Source: a virus. Taken from it: 44,641 bases of DNA. Both the position numbers and the translations under genes were made by a program. The notes below the pieces were generated by a model. That model was not told the origin of the DNA. It saw only the letters and a program-made list of their open reading frames with translations, and ran no database searches. Positions within the stretch are counted from its first letter, which is position 1. The number at the start of each line of letters is the position of its first letter. The DNA is taken from IMG/VR virus record IMGVR_UViG_3300010367_000276, positions 1 through 44,641 of that record; one strand, 5' to 3'. This document shows positions 32,503 to 39,286 of this stretch, piece by piece.

Positions 32503-33023
32503 GGCTCGCCGCGCACGACCTGCATTTCACGTTCGCTCGGGGCGACAACAAGCTCAAGGGCTTCGATGCCAGCGGCACCCTGCTGCTGAACGTCGAGTGC
32601 CGGAACCGAGCCGTCCGGGATGGCACCTACTCCCATTGGGGGAACTGCCCCCCCGGCACCTTCCTGCTCGGCGATCCGGCAACCCGTCATACGCCTGCTT
32701 TTGGCCGCTGGTTTATTGCGCTGCTCGACTGGCAGGAATGCCGGGCGATGGCGGCCTATCGCCGGAGCGGCATAGGAATCCACGGTGGTGGCTCGGGCCT
32801 ATCAGACCCCTTTGCGCCGCACCAGTCGCCGCCTTTCGTGATCACGAGAGGCTGCTTACGCCTGGTTAATGCCGATCTGGACGAAGTCGTCCACTACATC
32901 CACCGCAGTCAAGGGGTCGGCGGGGCGTGCTACATCACCGTGCAGGCGCCGGTGCCGGGGGCGGCTGATGCGGACGACGATTACCTCGAGGTGCCGGAAG
33001 ACCAGTTGGCGCCGGGCGAATGA
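32499..33023 (+). CDS. L,D-transpeptidase-like (YkuD) protein, possible lysis enzyme
   Basis: One hundred and seventy-four residues, TTG start overlapping the previous stop. The YkuD signature is clear: GIGIHGGG (His95) and TRGCLRLVNADLDEV with catalytic Cys119, Arg121 and Asn124. L,D-transpeptidases cross-link peptidoglycan stem peptides, and the same fold can act as an L,D-carboxypeptidase or endopeptidase. No signal peptide is seen, so it would need a holin or other export. No conventional endolysin is visible elsewhere, which makes this the best endolysin candidate. Confidence 0.8.
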   Translation: MRLAAHDLHFTFARGDNKLKGFDASGTLLLNVECRNRAVRDGTYSHWGNCPPGTFLLGDPATRHTPAFGRWFIALLDWQECRAMAAYRRSGIGIHGGGSGLSDPFAPHQSPPFVITRGCLRLVNADLDEVVHYIHRSQGVGGACYITVQAPVPGAADADDDYLEVPEDQLAPGE

Positions 33024-33026
33024 AAA

Positions 33027-33050
33027 GGGCCGGGCAGCGCTGCCCGGCCC
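33027..33050. terminator. Bidirectional terminator between convergent operons
   Basis: A perfect 24-base palindrome (GGGCCGGGCAGC / GCTGCCCGGCCC) lies 3 bases after the last late gene and 15 bases before the end of the minus-strand operon. Read on the minus strand it is followed by TTTTCATTC, a usable intrinsic terminator; on the plus strand no T-run follows. Confidence 0.75.
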
Positions 33051-33065
33051 CTGGCGCGCGAGCCG

Positions 33066-33254
33066 CTAAGTGTCCCACTCTTCCTCTGGGATCTCCCGCA
33101 GCTTCATGAATTGATCCGTCTTGTGGGCCTCGGTCTGCTCAATCTTGCGCCCCGCCTCGAACATCGCCTCGGCGGGACCGACGGCGCTGACCCAGATGGT
33201 CCGCTCTTGAATGGTCGTGACGACCAGCTCATACCGCTTCATTAGCTGGCCCAT
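33066..33254 (-). CDS. Small hypothetical protein
   Basis: Sixty-two residues (MGQLMKRYELVVTTIQERTI...). The ATG overlaps the TGA of the upstream gene; a second ATG at 33242 is possible. Beta-alpha-beta pattern of the kind in small phage regulators or anti-defence proteins. It is the last gene of the minus-strand SWIM operon. The function is unknown. Confidence 0.5.
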   Translation of the reverse strand: MGQLMKRYELVVTTIQERTIWVSAVGPAEAMFEAGRKIEQTEAHKTDQFMKLREIPEEEWDT

Positions 33255-33436
33255 CAGCACTTGCACCCTTTCCAGGCCGCCCCGCAAGCCTCGCATCGCT
33301 GCTCTTCGTACGCCAGATCCGCACACCGCTCGGCAGGGCTCATCCGTTCCCTTGCTTCAGCGATCGTTTCCTCCTCGACGTAATCGCCGGGGAACGGCTC
33401 GCTCAGTTCCCAGTCCTCGAACTGCTCGCGGGTCAT
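33254..33436 (-). CDS. Small Cys-rich hypothetical protein
   Basis: Sixty residues, starting MTREQFEDWELSEPFPGDYV with its ATG overlapping the stop of the nuclease gene. The C-terminus has CxxC and CxC (QRCEACGAAWKGCKC), a likely zinc site. No family recognised. Confidence 0.5.
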   Translation of the reverse strand: MTREQFEDWELSEPFPGDYVEEETIAEARERMSPAERCADLAYEEQRCEACGAAWKGCKC

Positions 33437-34227
33437 GATCGTCCTCGCTTCTCTCGGGGGGCCGGTAGGTATTCGGGAACCTTCATGCCCCATTCAATCT
33501 TGATCTGATCCTGCCGACGCTTCGACAGCAAGCAAAAGAGAGTAAGCTGGATGCCGTGCGCTCTGGAGCCGCTGACGCGCCAACGGTATTGATCGCTCCA
33601 TGTTGGCTTGAAGTCTTTACGGCGCTTTGAGAGGGCGACGGTGCCCCCAAACAAGCATCGCAACTTATGCAGCGGCTCCGGGTTGGTTTGTGCGACGACG
33701 ATCCGATGCTCACGCTTTCGGCCCGTGTTCCCACCGCTGAAGCAGGCTTCTCCCTCCAAAAAACCGGCGGCCCAATGAAGGTCCGGTGTCGTCGGAGAGA
33801 TGAGCGCCGGGGCTGTAGTCCTCCATTGCCGCGAGGGCGACCGCAGTCCTTGAGATTTCAGCACCTCAGAATGCTGCTTGTCCCGCCAGCGGCAGCGCCC
33901 ACAGTACCGATAATCGTTTCGCTTCTTGTCCATTCCTGTGACATTGATCTGGATGCCGCAGAGGCGACACGGACGCAGCTCTGCCGCAGGCAGCGAACCT
34001 TCGCCCAATTGCTTCAGGTGCGTTTCCAGGGTTCGGAGATGGAGGCAGTTGGCTTGGCCGACGACGACGCCGGCCAGGTATTCCCCGCAGCCACATTTGC
34101 GCTGTGCGAGGTCGACAACCCACCATCGCTTTGCCCCTCGCACCCGATAACATCCCCCGTCAAGCTGAACGCAGGTTCCTCGGCGCGCATACGGCTCATA
34201 ATCCGGTCCGCTACACTTGCCAGGCAT
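33433..34227 (-). CDS. SWIM zinc-finger and LAGLIDADG homing-endonuclease protein
   Basis: Two hundred and sixty-four residues. Residues 45-63 (CGC ... CLH) are a SWIM-type CxC-x13-CxH finger. Residues 87-112 form a second zinc site (CRLC ... CGRC). Residues 152-163 (WAAGFLEGEACF) are a LAGLIDADG motif. The SWIM part resembles the neighbour at 34227, so this may be a nuclease that invaded or fused with a SWIM gene. It is coupled to that neighbour by a TGATG overlap. Confidence 0.8.
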   Translation of the reverse strand: MPGKCSGPDYEPYARRGTCVQLDGGCYRVRGAKRWWVVDLAQRKCGCGEYLAGVVVGQANCLHLRTLETHLKQLGEGSLPAAELRPCRLCGIQINVTGMDKKRNDYRYCGRCRWRDKQHSEVLKSQGLRSPSRQWRTTAPALISPTTPDLHWAAGFLEGEACFSGGNTGRKREHRIVVAQTNPEPLHKLRCLFGGTVALSKRRKDFKPTWSDQYRWRVSGSRAHGIQLTLFCLLSKRRQDQIKIEWGMKVPEYLPAPREKRGRS

Positions 34228-34574
34228 CAGGCGAACACCGCGCGGAGTGCGCTCTGCCGCTGTTCAGCCAGTTTGCGCCGTGCCAACTCGATGCGAATAG
34301 CGCCGGCAACTGGCCCATCCGGGTAGAGATCCAGAGATGATGTCAGCTTCTCGGTGCTCAACTTCCGCGCCTTCTCCATCGCCTTCTCGTAGGCGGTCGG
34401 CTGCGGCATGGCAGCCGCAAACTCCTGCACAGCGGCGACATGTTTACACGCTCGGTTGCGGAAGGTCGCGTCTGGGCATGAGCAGCTTTGTGCTTGCACG
34501 TTTACTGTGTAGCTGCGGTCAGTGCTTTCGCTCTCCACGGCGTAGAGGGTCTCATTGATCCGGTGGATGGTCAT
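34227..34574 (-). CDS. SWIM zinc-finger protein
   Basis: One hundred and fifteen residues. A CxC-x9-CxH motif at 31-45 (CSCPDATFRNRACKH) is the SWIM finger, found in proteins that bind DNA or act in recombination. A helical, basic C-terminal half follows. A 28-base leader identical to that of the gene at 34626 precedes the ATG. It is probably a lysogeny-period accessory gene; the exact role is unknown. Confidence 0.75.
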   Translation of the reverse strand: MTIHRINETLYAVESESTDRSYTVNVQAQSCSCPDATFRNRACKHVAAVQEFAAAMPQPTAYEKAMEKARKLSTEKLTSSLDLYPDGPVAGAIRIELARRKLAEQRQSALRAVFA

Positions 34575-34578
34575 CTCG

Positions 34579-34606
34579 CTCTCCGGTCGTTACTGCGTTG
34601 TTCCTA
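34579..34606 (-). repeat. 28-base leader repeat, copy 2
   Basis: Identical to 34926-34953. On the minus strand it carries the Shine-Dalgarno CGGAGAG 5 bases before the ATG at 34574. It duplicates the first transcribed bases of the operon, which suggests the downstream gene arrived with its own leader. Confidence 0.85.
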
Positions 34607-34625
34607 ACGTCGCCAGCGTAGAGCC

Positions 34626-34916
34626 CTACTCGGGCTCTACGCAGCGGAACTCACGGCACTTCTCGCAGGTGATGGTCTTGGTATTGACCGGGGCAGTCCA
34701 GTTCAGGGAGTGAGCGTGCTTGTCGCCGCGAGTGATGCCCGCACACATCGGCCGGGCCGAGATAACTTTCCGCTTCGCCCAGGGCTTGTCTGCGTCTTCG
34801 ACCCGAAAGGTGACTTCAACCAGGTGGGAATGACTACCGGAGAAGCCATATCTGCCGATGACATATCCCTGCTCAACTTCGCCGATCCCGTTCTGAACTG
34901 TCTTGTGACCAACCAT
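34626..34916 (-). CDS. Small hypothetical protein
   Basis: Ninety-six residues, first gene of the minus-strand operon behind a strong promoter. Beta-rich, His/Lys-containing middle (SGSHSHLVEVTFRVEDADKP) and a C-terminal pair TCEKCREFRC that may bind zinc. It could be an early lysogeny or anti-defence protein. No family recognised. Confidence 0.6.
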   Translation of the reverse strand: MVGHKTVQNGIGEVEQGYVIGRYGFSGSHSHLVEVTFRVEDADKPWAKRKVISARPMCAGITRGDKHAHSLNWTAPVNTKTITCEKCREFRCVEPE

Positions 34917-34925
34917 CTGCGTGTC

Positions 34926-34953
34926 CTCTCCGGTCGTTACTGCGTTGTTCCTA
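34926..34953 (-). repeat. 28-base leader repeat, copy 1
   Basis: Begins at the predicted transcription start of the operon and contains the Shine-Dalgarno CGGAGAG upstream of the ATG at 34916. A perfect copy stands before the second gene of the operon. Confidence 0.85.
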
Positions 34954-34960
34954 TAAGACT

Positions 34961-34989
34961 ATTATAGCACGACACTACAGTGTTGTCCA
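34961..34989 (-). promoter_or_regulatory. Repressor-controlled sigma70-type promoter
   Basis: On the minus strand TGGACA (34984-34989), 17 bases, then a perfect TATAAT (34961-34966). The spacer holds the palindrome ACACTACAGTGT (34972-34983), and a GACAACACT operator half-site overlaps the -35. The same motif occurs at the early promoter at 37262, so one repressor probably controls both. Confidence 0.8.
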
Positions 34990-35044
34990 CTTCTCACAAC
35001 AATTAGTGGAGTGAATGGGTTGTACCTCGACAATCAGTGAGCGT

Positions 35045-36601
35045 TCAGTCAACAAGGACATCTCGCAGCCAGGCCGGGTATTCGGGCTCGCCGACAGCGC
35101 GGTACACGGGCCGGCGGGAGCGCTCCGGGTCCACGACCACCGGCACCGACGCCAGGCAGATGCGCACGACGCGGCGGCGGCGAGCGTCCGGCATCAGCGC
35201 GTCATCCGCCCAGAGGGCGTCCCACTCCTGACACAAGAGGGGCAGATCGTCCCACACTTCGGCCAGGTCTACCTCCAGCGGTGGCGCCGCAGCGGCGCGA
35301 TCGAGGTCGGCATTGATCCGCTCGATGAGCTTCTCGGTATCGGCCTGAGCAGTGCGTGCGGCGGTCAGAGCCTCCGGCGAAGCCTCCGGGTCGTACAGGG
35401 CTTTAGCGAGGCCGACGAGGCGCCCGCGCTCCCGTTCGAGTGACCGCCGGAGTTGGGCGCTATCCAGGGCAGCCGTCGCCTGCCGCTCGGCGCTCTGGCG
35501 CTCGTACTGATCGAGCGCCGCCCTGAGCCAGGCCGGTTGGGTGAAGACAGTGCGGAGGGCGGCGGTGGCCCGTTCGTGGACGAGTTCACGGCGGATGTAG
35601 AGGCGGGGACCGCTGGCCGGCTGAAGGTCATAGGAGAAGTACTGCTCGCCCTTCGGTGGCCGGACGGCGCCGAGGTGGACGCGCCCGGCGTGGCCGACGA
35701 AGGTCACGACGTCGCGGCAGTAACCGGCGTCTGAGCCAGGCCGCTCCCGCTGGTACTGGCGGCGCTCGATGGCGGCCTGGATCGCCTCCCATTCGGCACG
35801 GCTGCAGGCCGGCGGATAGTCGCCCGGCTTGTCGGGCCAGAGCCATTGATCCCGAGGGAGCCGCCAGCCAGGCCGCCGCCAGCCCTTCTCCGGGATATAG
35901 GAGCGGTACCGCTGCGCCGGCCAGCCGCAGATGAGTGGGTTCGAGAGGGTCCACAGGAGCGTTGACTGGGCGATATCGTGCCGTCGGGCGAGTTCGTTGA
36001 CGCTGGTCGTGAGCGCCTCGCGGCAAAGCTGCTGCAGAAGGGGAAAGCGCTCGTTGGGGGCCGGCTGGCCGGTCTTCGGGTCGCGCCCATAGCCGAGGTT
36101 GGGGACGCGGCCGGTGCGGATCTTGCCGGCGCGCAGTTGGCCGGCACGCCAGGCGGCCATGCGGATCTTGTTCATCCGCAGCTCGAAGCGGCTGTAGAGG
36201 ATCTCCCACTCGAGCCAGTTCGAATCGTCGGGGTCGTTCAGGTCGAAGGTGCGGCGGCGGGTGCGGATGCGGAGGCAGGCGCGGCGCAGGGCTTCCTCGA
36301 TCCGGCCCCATTCTGTCTGACTGCCGCGCGAGAGGCGGGCGACCTCCGGGGTATAGATGATGCCGCCGCAGCCGAGCGGGAGCTGTTCCCATTCTTTCAG
36401 CAGCGCGGCGAAGCGGGGCCGCTCGGCGATGTACTCGCCGGAGCCGATCTCGAAGACGATCTTCTCTGCGGGGAGAGGCTGCTCGTCCTCTTCCGCTTTG
36501 CGAGCCATCTCCTTGAGGTGGTACTCGAGGAGCTTCGGGTCGTCAGGATCGCCAAGCGCCCGACTCTTGCGGCTGTAGAACCAGGCACGATCGAAGGGCA
36601 T
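35045..36601 (-). CDS. int: Large serine integrase
   Basis: Five hundred and eighteen residues. The N-terminal resolvase domain has FYSRKS with catalytic Ser10 and arginines in the usual places, plus GSGEYIAERPRF and TPEVARLSRGSQ. A recombinase domain and a coiled-coil/zinc-ribbon-like C-terminus follow; cysteines are few in the last part, so the ribbon is degenerate. It inserts the phage DNA between attP and attB. A TTGAGT-16-TATGGT promoter (36647-36674) lies 46 bases upstream, next to a 30-base imperfect palindrome. Confidence 0.92.
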   Translation of the reverse strand: MPFDRAWFYSRKSRALGDPDDPKLLEYHLKEMARKAEEDEQPLPAEKIVFEIGSGEYIAERPRFAALLKEWEQLPLGCGGIIYTPEVARLSRGSQTEWGRIEEALRRACLRIRTRRRTFDLNDPDDSNWLEWEILYSRFELRMNKIRMAAWRAGQLRAGKIRTGRVPNLGYGRDPKTGQPAPNERFPLLQQLCREALTTSVNELARRHDIAQSTLLWTLSNPLICGWPAQRYRSYIPEKGWRRPGWRLPRDQWLWPDKPGDYPPACSRAEWEAIQAAIERRQYQRERPGSDAGYCRDVVTFVGHAGRVHLGAVRPPKGEQYFSYDLQPASGPRLYIRRELVHERATAALRTVFTQPAWLRAALDQYERQSAERQATAALDSAQLRRSLERERGRLVGLAKALYDPEASPEALTAARTAQADTEKLIERINADLDRAAAAPPLEVDLAEVWDDLPLLCQEWDALWADDALMPDARRRRVVRICLASVPVVVDPERSRRPVYRAVGEPEYPAWLRDVLVD

Positions 36602-36631
36602 AGCCGGTTGGTCAGGAATCTGGGCCTTTTG

Positions 36632-36661
36632 CCAGCCGATTGATGAACCATAATCAGCCGG
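36632..36661. other. Imperfect palindrome, attP core candidate
   Basis: CCAGCCGATT (36632-36641) and AATCAGCCGG (36652-36661) form inverted arms (8 of 10 pairs) around GATGAACCAT, 31 bases upstream of the integrase start. Serine-integrase attP sites are about 50-base imperfect dyads next to int, so this is the best candidate. It also overlaps the proposed int promoter and may instead be an operator. Confidence 0.5.
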
Positions 36662-36750
36662 ACAGGCAACTCAAAATAGATTGAGCAGCGGAGGAACGAT
36701 GATCCGAAACACGCCGCTGGTCCGGTTGTTGATAGAGATGGTCCGGGAGG

Positions 36751-37215
36751 CTATCCGGCTAACAGCTCGGTCTCCATCTCCTGGAGAACCTGACGCCGAA
36801 CGGCCTCCGGCGCCTGGTCCCAGTCCTGCCCCGCCAGATCCGTAAGCGTCCCCTTGAACTGCCGGGCCGCATCTGCCAGCGCGGCCCGGCGCTGCTCCGT
36901 GACGAGTGACGGGCTCCCCGTGACGGCGATGAACGCCGCGACCGGATCTTCCCCAGCGGCCACCCGCGCGAGCACGGCGTAGACCCGTTCGGCGATCACC
37001 TTCCGCTCCTGGCCGTTGCCAGCCTCCTTGAGTATGTCTTCCACGGTAACCTCCATCAGTGCCGCGTAAGCCTGCAGGTTGTCATCGTTGGGCGCGTACT
37101 CGTCTTTCCACCAGGCGTAAACGGTGGTCGCGTAGACGCCCAGCTTGCGGGCGATCTGATACGCTCCTAACTTCTTCCGCTTCGCCAACCGCCGTAGTAC
37201 CGCTCCGAGTGTCAT
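36751..37215 (-). CDS. XRE-family phage repressor (CI-like)
   Basis: One hundred and fifty-four residues with a strong GGAGGGAAGG site before the ATG. Residues about 5-58 are an XRE HTH: RRLAKRKKLGAYQIARKLGV, then YATTVYAWWKDEYAPNDDNL. The C-terminal half is helical (oligomerisation or control) and has no LexA-like peptidase motif, so induction would not follow the usual RecA cleavage route. It most likely keeps lysogeny by binding the GACAACACT sites in the divergent region. Confidence 0.85.
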   Translation of the reverse strand: MTLGAVLRRLAKRKKLGAYQIARKLGVYATTVYAWWKDEYAPNDDNLQAYAALMEVTVEDILKEAGNGQERKVIAERVYAVLARVAAGEDPVAAFIAVTGSPSLVTEQRRAALADAARQFKGTLTDLAGQDWDQAPEAVRRQVLQEMETELLAG

Positions 37216-37324
37216 CCTTCCCTCCTGTGGTGTTGTTATTCTAGCACAGCAGAAGTGTGTCTTGACAACACTGTGTTTTTAGACTATAGTGAAGCAGGGA
37301 CAACACTACAGGGAGGATAACGAT
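37216..37324. promoter_or_regulatory. Divergent lysogeny-lysis switch region
   Basis: Rightward promoter: TTGACA (37262-37267), 17 bases, TATAGT (37285-37290), driving the gene at 37325. Leftward promoter for the repressor: extended -10 TGC-TAGAAT (37238-37246). Operator motif GACAACACT occurs at 37264-37272 and 37299-37307, with a variant AACAACACC (minus strand) at 37229-37237. The sites overlap both start regions, a compact lambda-like switch. Confidence 0.8.
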
Positions 37325-37558
37325 ATGAAGCCAAGCCATGCGGCGAAGCCAAGCCACGCGCAGCGATGGATTGAACGGCAATATGGAACGGTGCGAGACG
37401 GGCTGTTGACGGAGCTCCAGGCGATGAGTCCTCGCGATCTGGCGCTGAAGTGGGGCGTGCATTACAACACGATCCGGGCCTGGATCGAAGCGGAGAAGCT
37501 GGAGCGATACGTGGGTTACCGGGTTCGTGACGAAGAGCCGGCAGGAGTAGAAGCCTGA
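37325..37558 (+). CDS. Small HTH early regulator (Cro-like candidate)
   Basis: Seventy-seven residues. The longer in-frame GTG at 37289 lies inside the -10, so ATG 37325 with GGGAGGA upstream is the start. Residues about 30-60 are HTH-like (LTELQAMSPRDLALKWGVHY, then NTIRAWIEAEKLERYVG). The place opposite the repressor suggests Cro or an activator of the early operon. Confidence 0.75.
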   Translation: MKPSHAAKPSHAQRWIERQYGTVRDGLLTELQAMSPRDLALKWGVHYNTIRAWIEAEKLERYVGYRVRDEEPAGVEA

Positions 37559-37710
37559 TGCTCAGGGACGGTGTTGAACCCGAAGACGGCCCGGTGCCCA
37601 AAGACGCGCAAGAAGTCCTTGACGTCGTGGCCGACCTGGCGCGACGGATCAAGGAGCGGAAGCGGCGCGAGCAAGAAGAGCAGGACAAGGGCGAGAACCC
37701 CCACCAGTGA
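37558..37710 (+). CDS. Small acidic-basic helical protein
   Basis: Fifty residues, ATG in a TGATG overlap, GGAGTAG before it. The sequence is a charged helix (DVVADLARRIKERKRREQEE) that looks like a coiled coil. It is short and easily missed. The function is unknown; its stop lies inside a hairpin. Confidence 0.6.
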   Translation: MLRDGVEPEDGPVPKDAQEVLDVVADLARRIKERKRREQEEQDKGENPHQ

Positions 37711-37733
37711 GCCGGCCCGGCAACGCCGGCTCA
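37708..37733 (+). terminator. 9-bp hairpin that contains a stop codon
   Basis: TGAGCCGGC (37708-37716) pairs with GCCGGCTCA (37725-37733). It includes the stop of the upstream gene. Lacking a T-run, it may act as an attenuator or an mRNA end between the regulator genes and the methyltransferase. Confidence 0.45.
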
Positions 37734-37814
37734 CCGATCAAGCACACGTTATACCACCAAGCTAATCATAACGAATATGCTAGGTGTAATAGCAACCAGG
37801 AGGCGCGATGGAGC

Positions 37815-39065
37815 GTGAACATCCTTTCTCTCTGCAGTGGAATAGCCGGCCTGGATCTGGGGGTGAAGATCGCTCTGCCAGAATCAAGGGTCGTTGGCTA
37901 TGTCGAAGGTGACGGATACTGCCAGCGGGTACTGGCTGCCCGAATTTCTGACGGCTCCCTCGACTGCGCCCCCATCCACGGCGACCTTACCCGCTTCGAC
38001 GGGCGACCCTGGCGTGGATGCGTGGATCTCGTCATTGGCGGCTGGCCCTGCCAGGACATCTCCAACGCTGGTCGCCGTGAAGGCATCCGGGAAGGCAACC
38101 GCTCGGGCCTCTGGTTTGAGTTCGTCCGCGTCCTTTGCGAGGTTCGACCCCGATGGTTCTTCGGCGAGAACGTGTCAGCTCTCCTTGGACGGGGAATGGA
38201 CACCGTTCTCCGAGACCTTTCCGCCCTCGGGTATGATGCGGAATGGCTCTGCGTATCAGCGGCCGACGTGGGCGCGCCCCACCTCCGCAAGCGGGTCTTC
38301 ATCCTCGGTGTGGCCGACGCCGAAGGCCGAAGCGAAGGATGGTCGTCGGGGCAGCGATCCGCGCCACGGGCGAGTGCTGGACGAGGAAGCGGCGCTCTGG
38401 CCGACGCCCAACGTGCCGAACGGGGGCCGGACGCTCTCTCCCGAGGCTGTAGCGGCGAAGGGAGCGACGGCGAAGGGGAAGCGGCAGGTGGGGCTGGAGA
38501 ATGTGGCTTCCCTGTGGCCGACCCCGGCGAGTGCGGACGGGGAGCGGGCCAGCCTGACCTACCCGGGGAACCACAACCCGACGCTTCTGGGCGCCGCTGT
38601 GGGCTTGTGGCCCACAGCGGGAGCGAACGACTGGAAGGGGACGGCGAAGCCGGGCCGGCGCCGGGGTCAGTTGGACGAGGCAGCGGAACAGTTGTGGGCC
38701 ACGCCGAGCGCCAGTGTAGCGAACGACGGCGAGGGACCGAAGACCTGGCACGCGCGAGCGGCGAAGCTGAAGGAGAAGCACGGCAACGGGAATGGAGCCG
38801 GAATACCTCTGACGATCCAGACGCAGGACTTCCGCTCTTCCCTCCCGGACCTGCCGACCGAGCCGGATGGGCAGCCATCCTTGCCGAACGGCCCGACCTC
38901 GCGCCTGCAGTTGAACGCGGCGTTCGTGGAGTGGATGTTCGGACTGCCCGCCGGGTGGACCGGCTTAAAGCCCTTGGCAATTCCGTTCTGCATCTGCAAG
39001 CTGCGGCAGCATTTGCAGTGCTTGCTTCGAGGCTAGGCGATTGGGAAGAGTCGACGATTCCCTGA
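37815..39065 (+). CDS. C5-cytosine DNA methyltransferase
   Basis: Four hundred and sixteen residues from GTG 37815. Motif I is SLCSGIAGLDLG, motif IV GGWPCQDIS with catalytic Cys, motif VI ENVSALLGRG, motif VIII SAADVGAPHLRKRVFILG, and motif X RLKALGNSV near the end. Five low-complexity V(A/G)D/H repeats fill the target-recognition area. It would protect phage DNA from restriction. AGGAGG at 37798 sits 11 bases before the start; the ATG at 37808 is better spaced but in another frame (33 codons). A second long ORF shares most of this DNA. Confidence 0.9.
   Translation: MNILSLCSGIAGLDLGVKIALPESRVVGYVEGDGYCQRVLAARISDGSLDCAPIHGDLTRFDGRPWRGCVDLVIGGWPCQDISNAGRREGIREGNRSGLWFEFVRVLCEVRPRWFFGENVSALLGRGMDTVLRDLSALGYDAEWLCVSAADVGAPHLRKRVFILGVADAEGRSEGWSSGQRSAPRASAGRGSGALADAQRAERGPDALSRGCSGEGSDGEGEAAGGAGECGFPVADPGECGRGAGQPDLPGEPQPDASGRRCGLVAHSGSERLEGDGEAGPAPGSVGRGSGTVVGHAERQCSERRRGTEDLARASGEAEGEARQREWSRNTSDDPDAGLPLFPPGPADRAGWAAILAERPDLAPAVERGVRGVDVRTARRVDRLKALGNSVLHLQAAAAFAVLASRLGDWEESTIP
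37900..39036 (+). CDS. Overprinted WPTP-repeat protein in the methyltransferase gene
   Basis: Three hundred and seventy-eight residues in the +1 frame, lying wholly inside the methyltransferase. Its sequence is not random: FSETFPPSGMMRNGSAYQRP, five WPTP-like repeats (VWPTPKAE, LWPTPNVP, LWPTPASA, LWPTAGAN, LWATPSAS) and LNAAFVEWMFGLPAGWT. I recall very similar proteins annotated next to or within phage methyltransferases. The repeats come from the same DNA as the V(A/G)D repeats of the other frame. It may be a true overlapping gene or a shadow of a conserved frame. Confidence 0.5.
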   Translation: MSKVTDTASGYWLPEFLTAPSTAPPSTATLPASTGDPGVDAWISSLAAGPARTSPTLVAVKASGKATARASGLSSSASFARFDPDGSSARTCQLSLDGEWTPFSETFPPSGMMRNGSAYQRPTWARPTSASGSSSSVWPTPKAEAKDGRRGSDPRHGRVLDEEAALWPTPNVPNGGRTLSPEAVAAKGATAKGKRQVGLENVASLWPTPASADGERASLTYPGNHNPTLLGAAVGLWPTAGANDWKGTAKPGRRRGQLDEAAEQLWATPSASVANDGEGPKTWHARAAKLKEKHGNGNGAGIPLTIQTQDFRSSLPDLPTEPDGQPSLPNGPTSRLQLNAAFVEWMFGLPAGWTGLKPLAIPFCICKLRQHLQCLLRG

Positions 39066-39286
39066 TCGTGCTACTCTGCGGCGGCACGCGGGTAGGCGTG
39101 AGCGAAATGGCGGAAGCGCTCGGCATCGACCCGGACCGGGCGTTCCGATACATTCAGCGGGTCCGGGAGAGCACGGATGAGAACCGATCCCGAGCAGTTG
39201 ACCCAGTTTGCGATGACAGCCGAGGCGGCGATGGATCTACTCTCGGCGCTGGAGGCAGTGCAGCTCCTGGCCGTCGAGCGGAATGA
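39041..39286 (+). CDS. Small HTH protein (start and end uncertain)
   Basis: Eighty-one residues from TTG 39041 (GTG 39068 also possible). An HTH-like stretch VGVSEMAEALGIDPDRAFRY occupies residues about 19-45. The last third overlaps the next gene by 110 bases and reads as low-complexity Gly/Ala, so the real stop may be earlier in a related strain or a frameshift may exist. Confidence 0.4.
   Translation: MGRVDDSLIVLLCGGTRVGVSEMAEALGIDPDRAFRYIQRVRESTDENRSRAVDPVCDDSRGGDGSTLGAGGSAAPGRRAE

Noticed and set aside
36699-36845. 48-codon plus-strand ORF with a good GGAGGAA site
   Set aside because: It overlaps the end of the repressor on the other strand, and its second half is a Pro/Ser-rich shadow. 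Possible but not supported.
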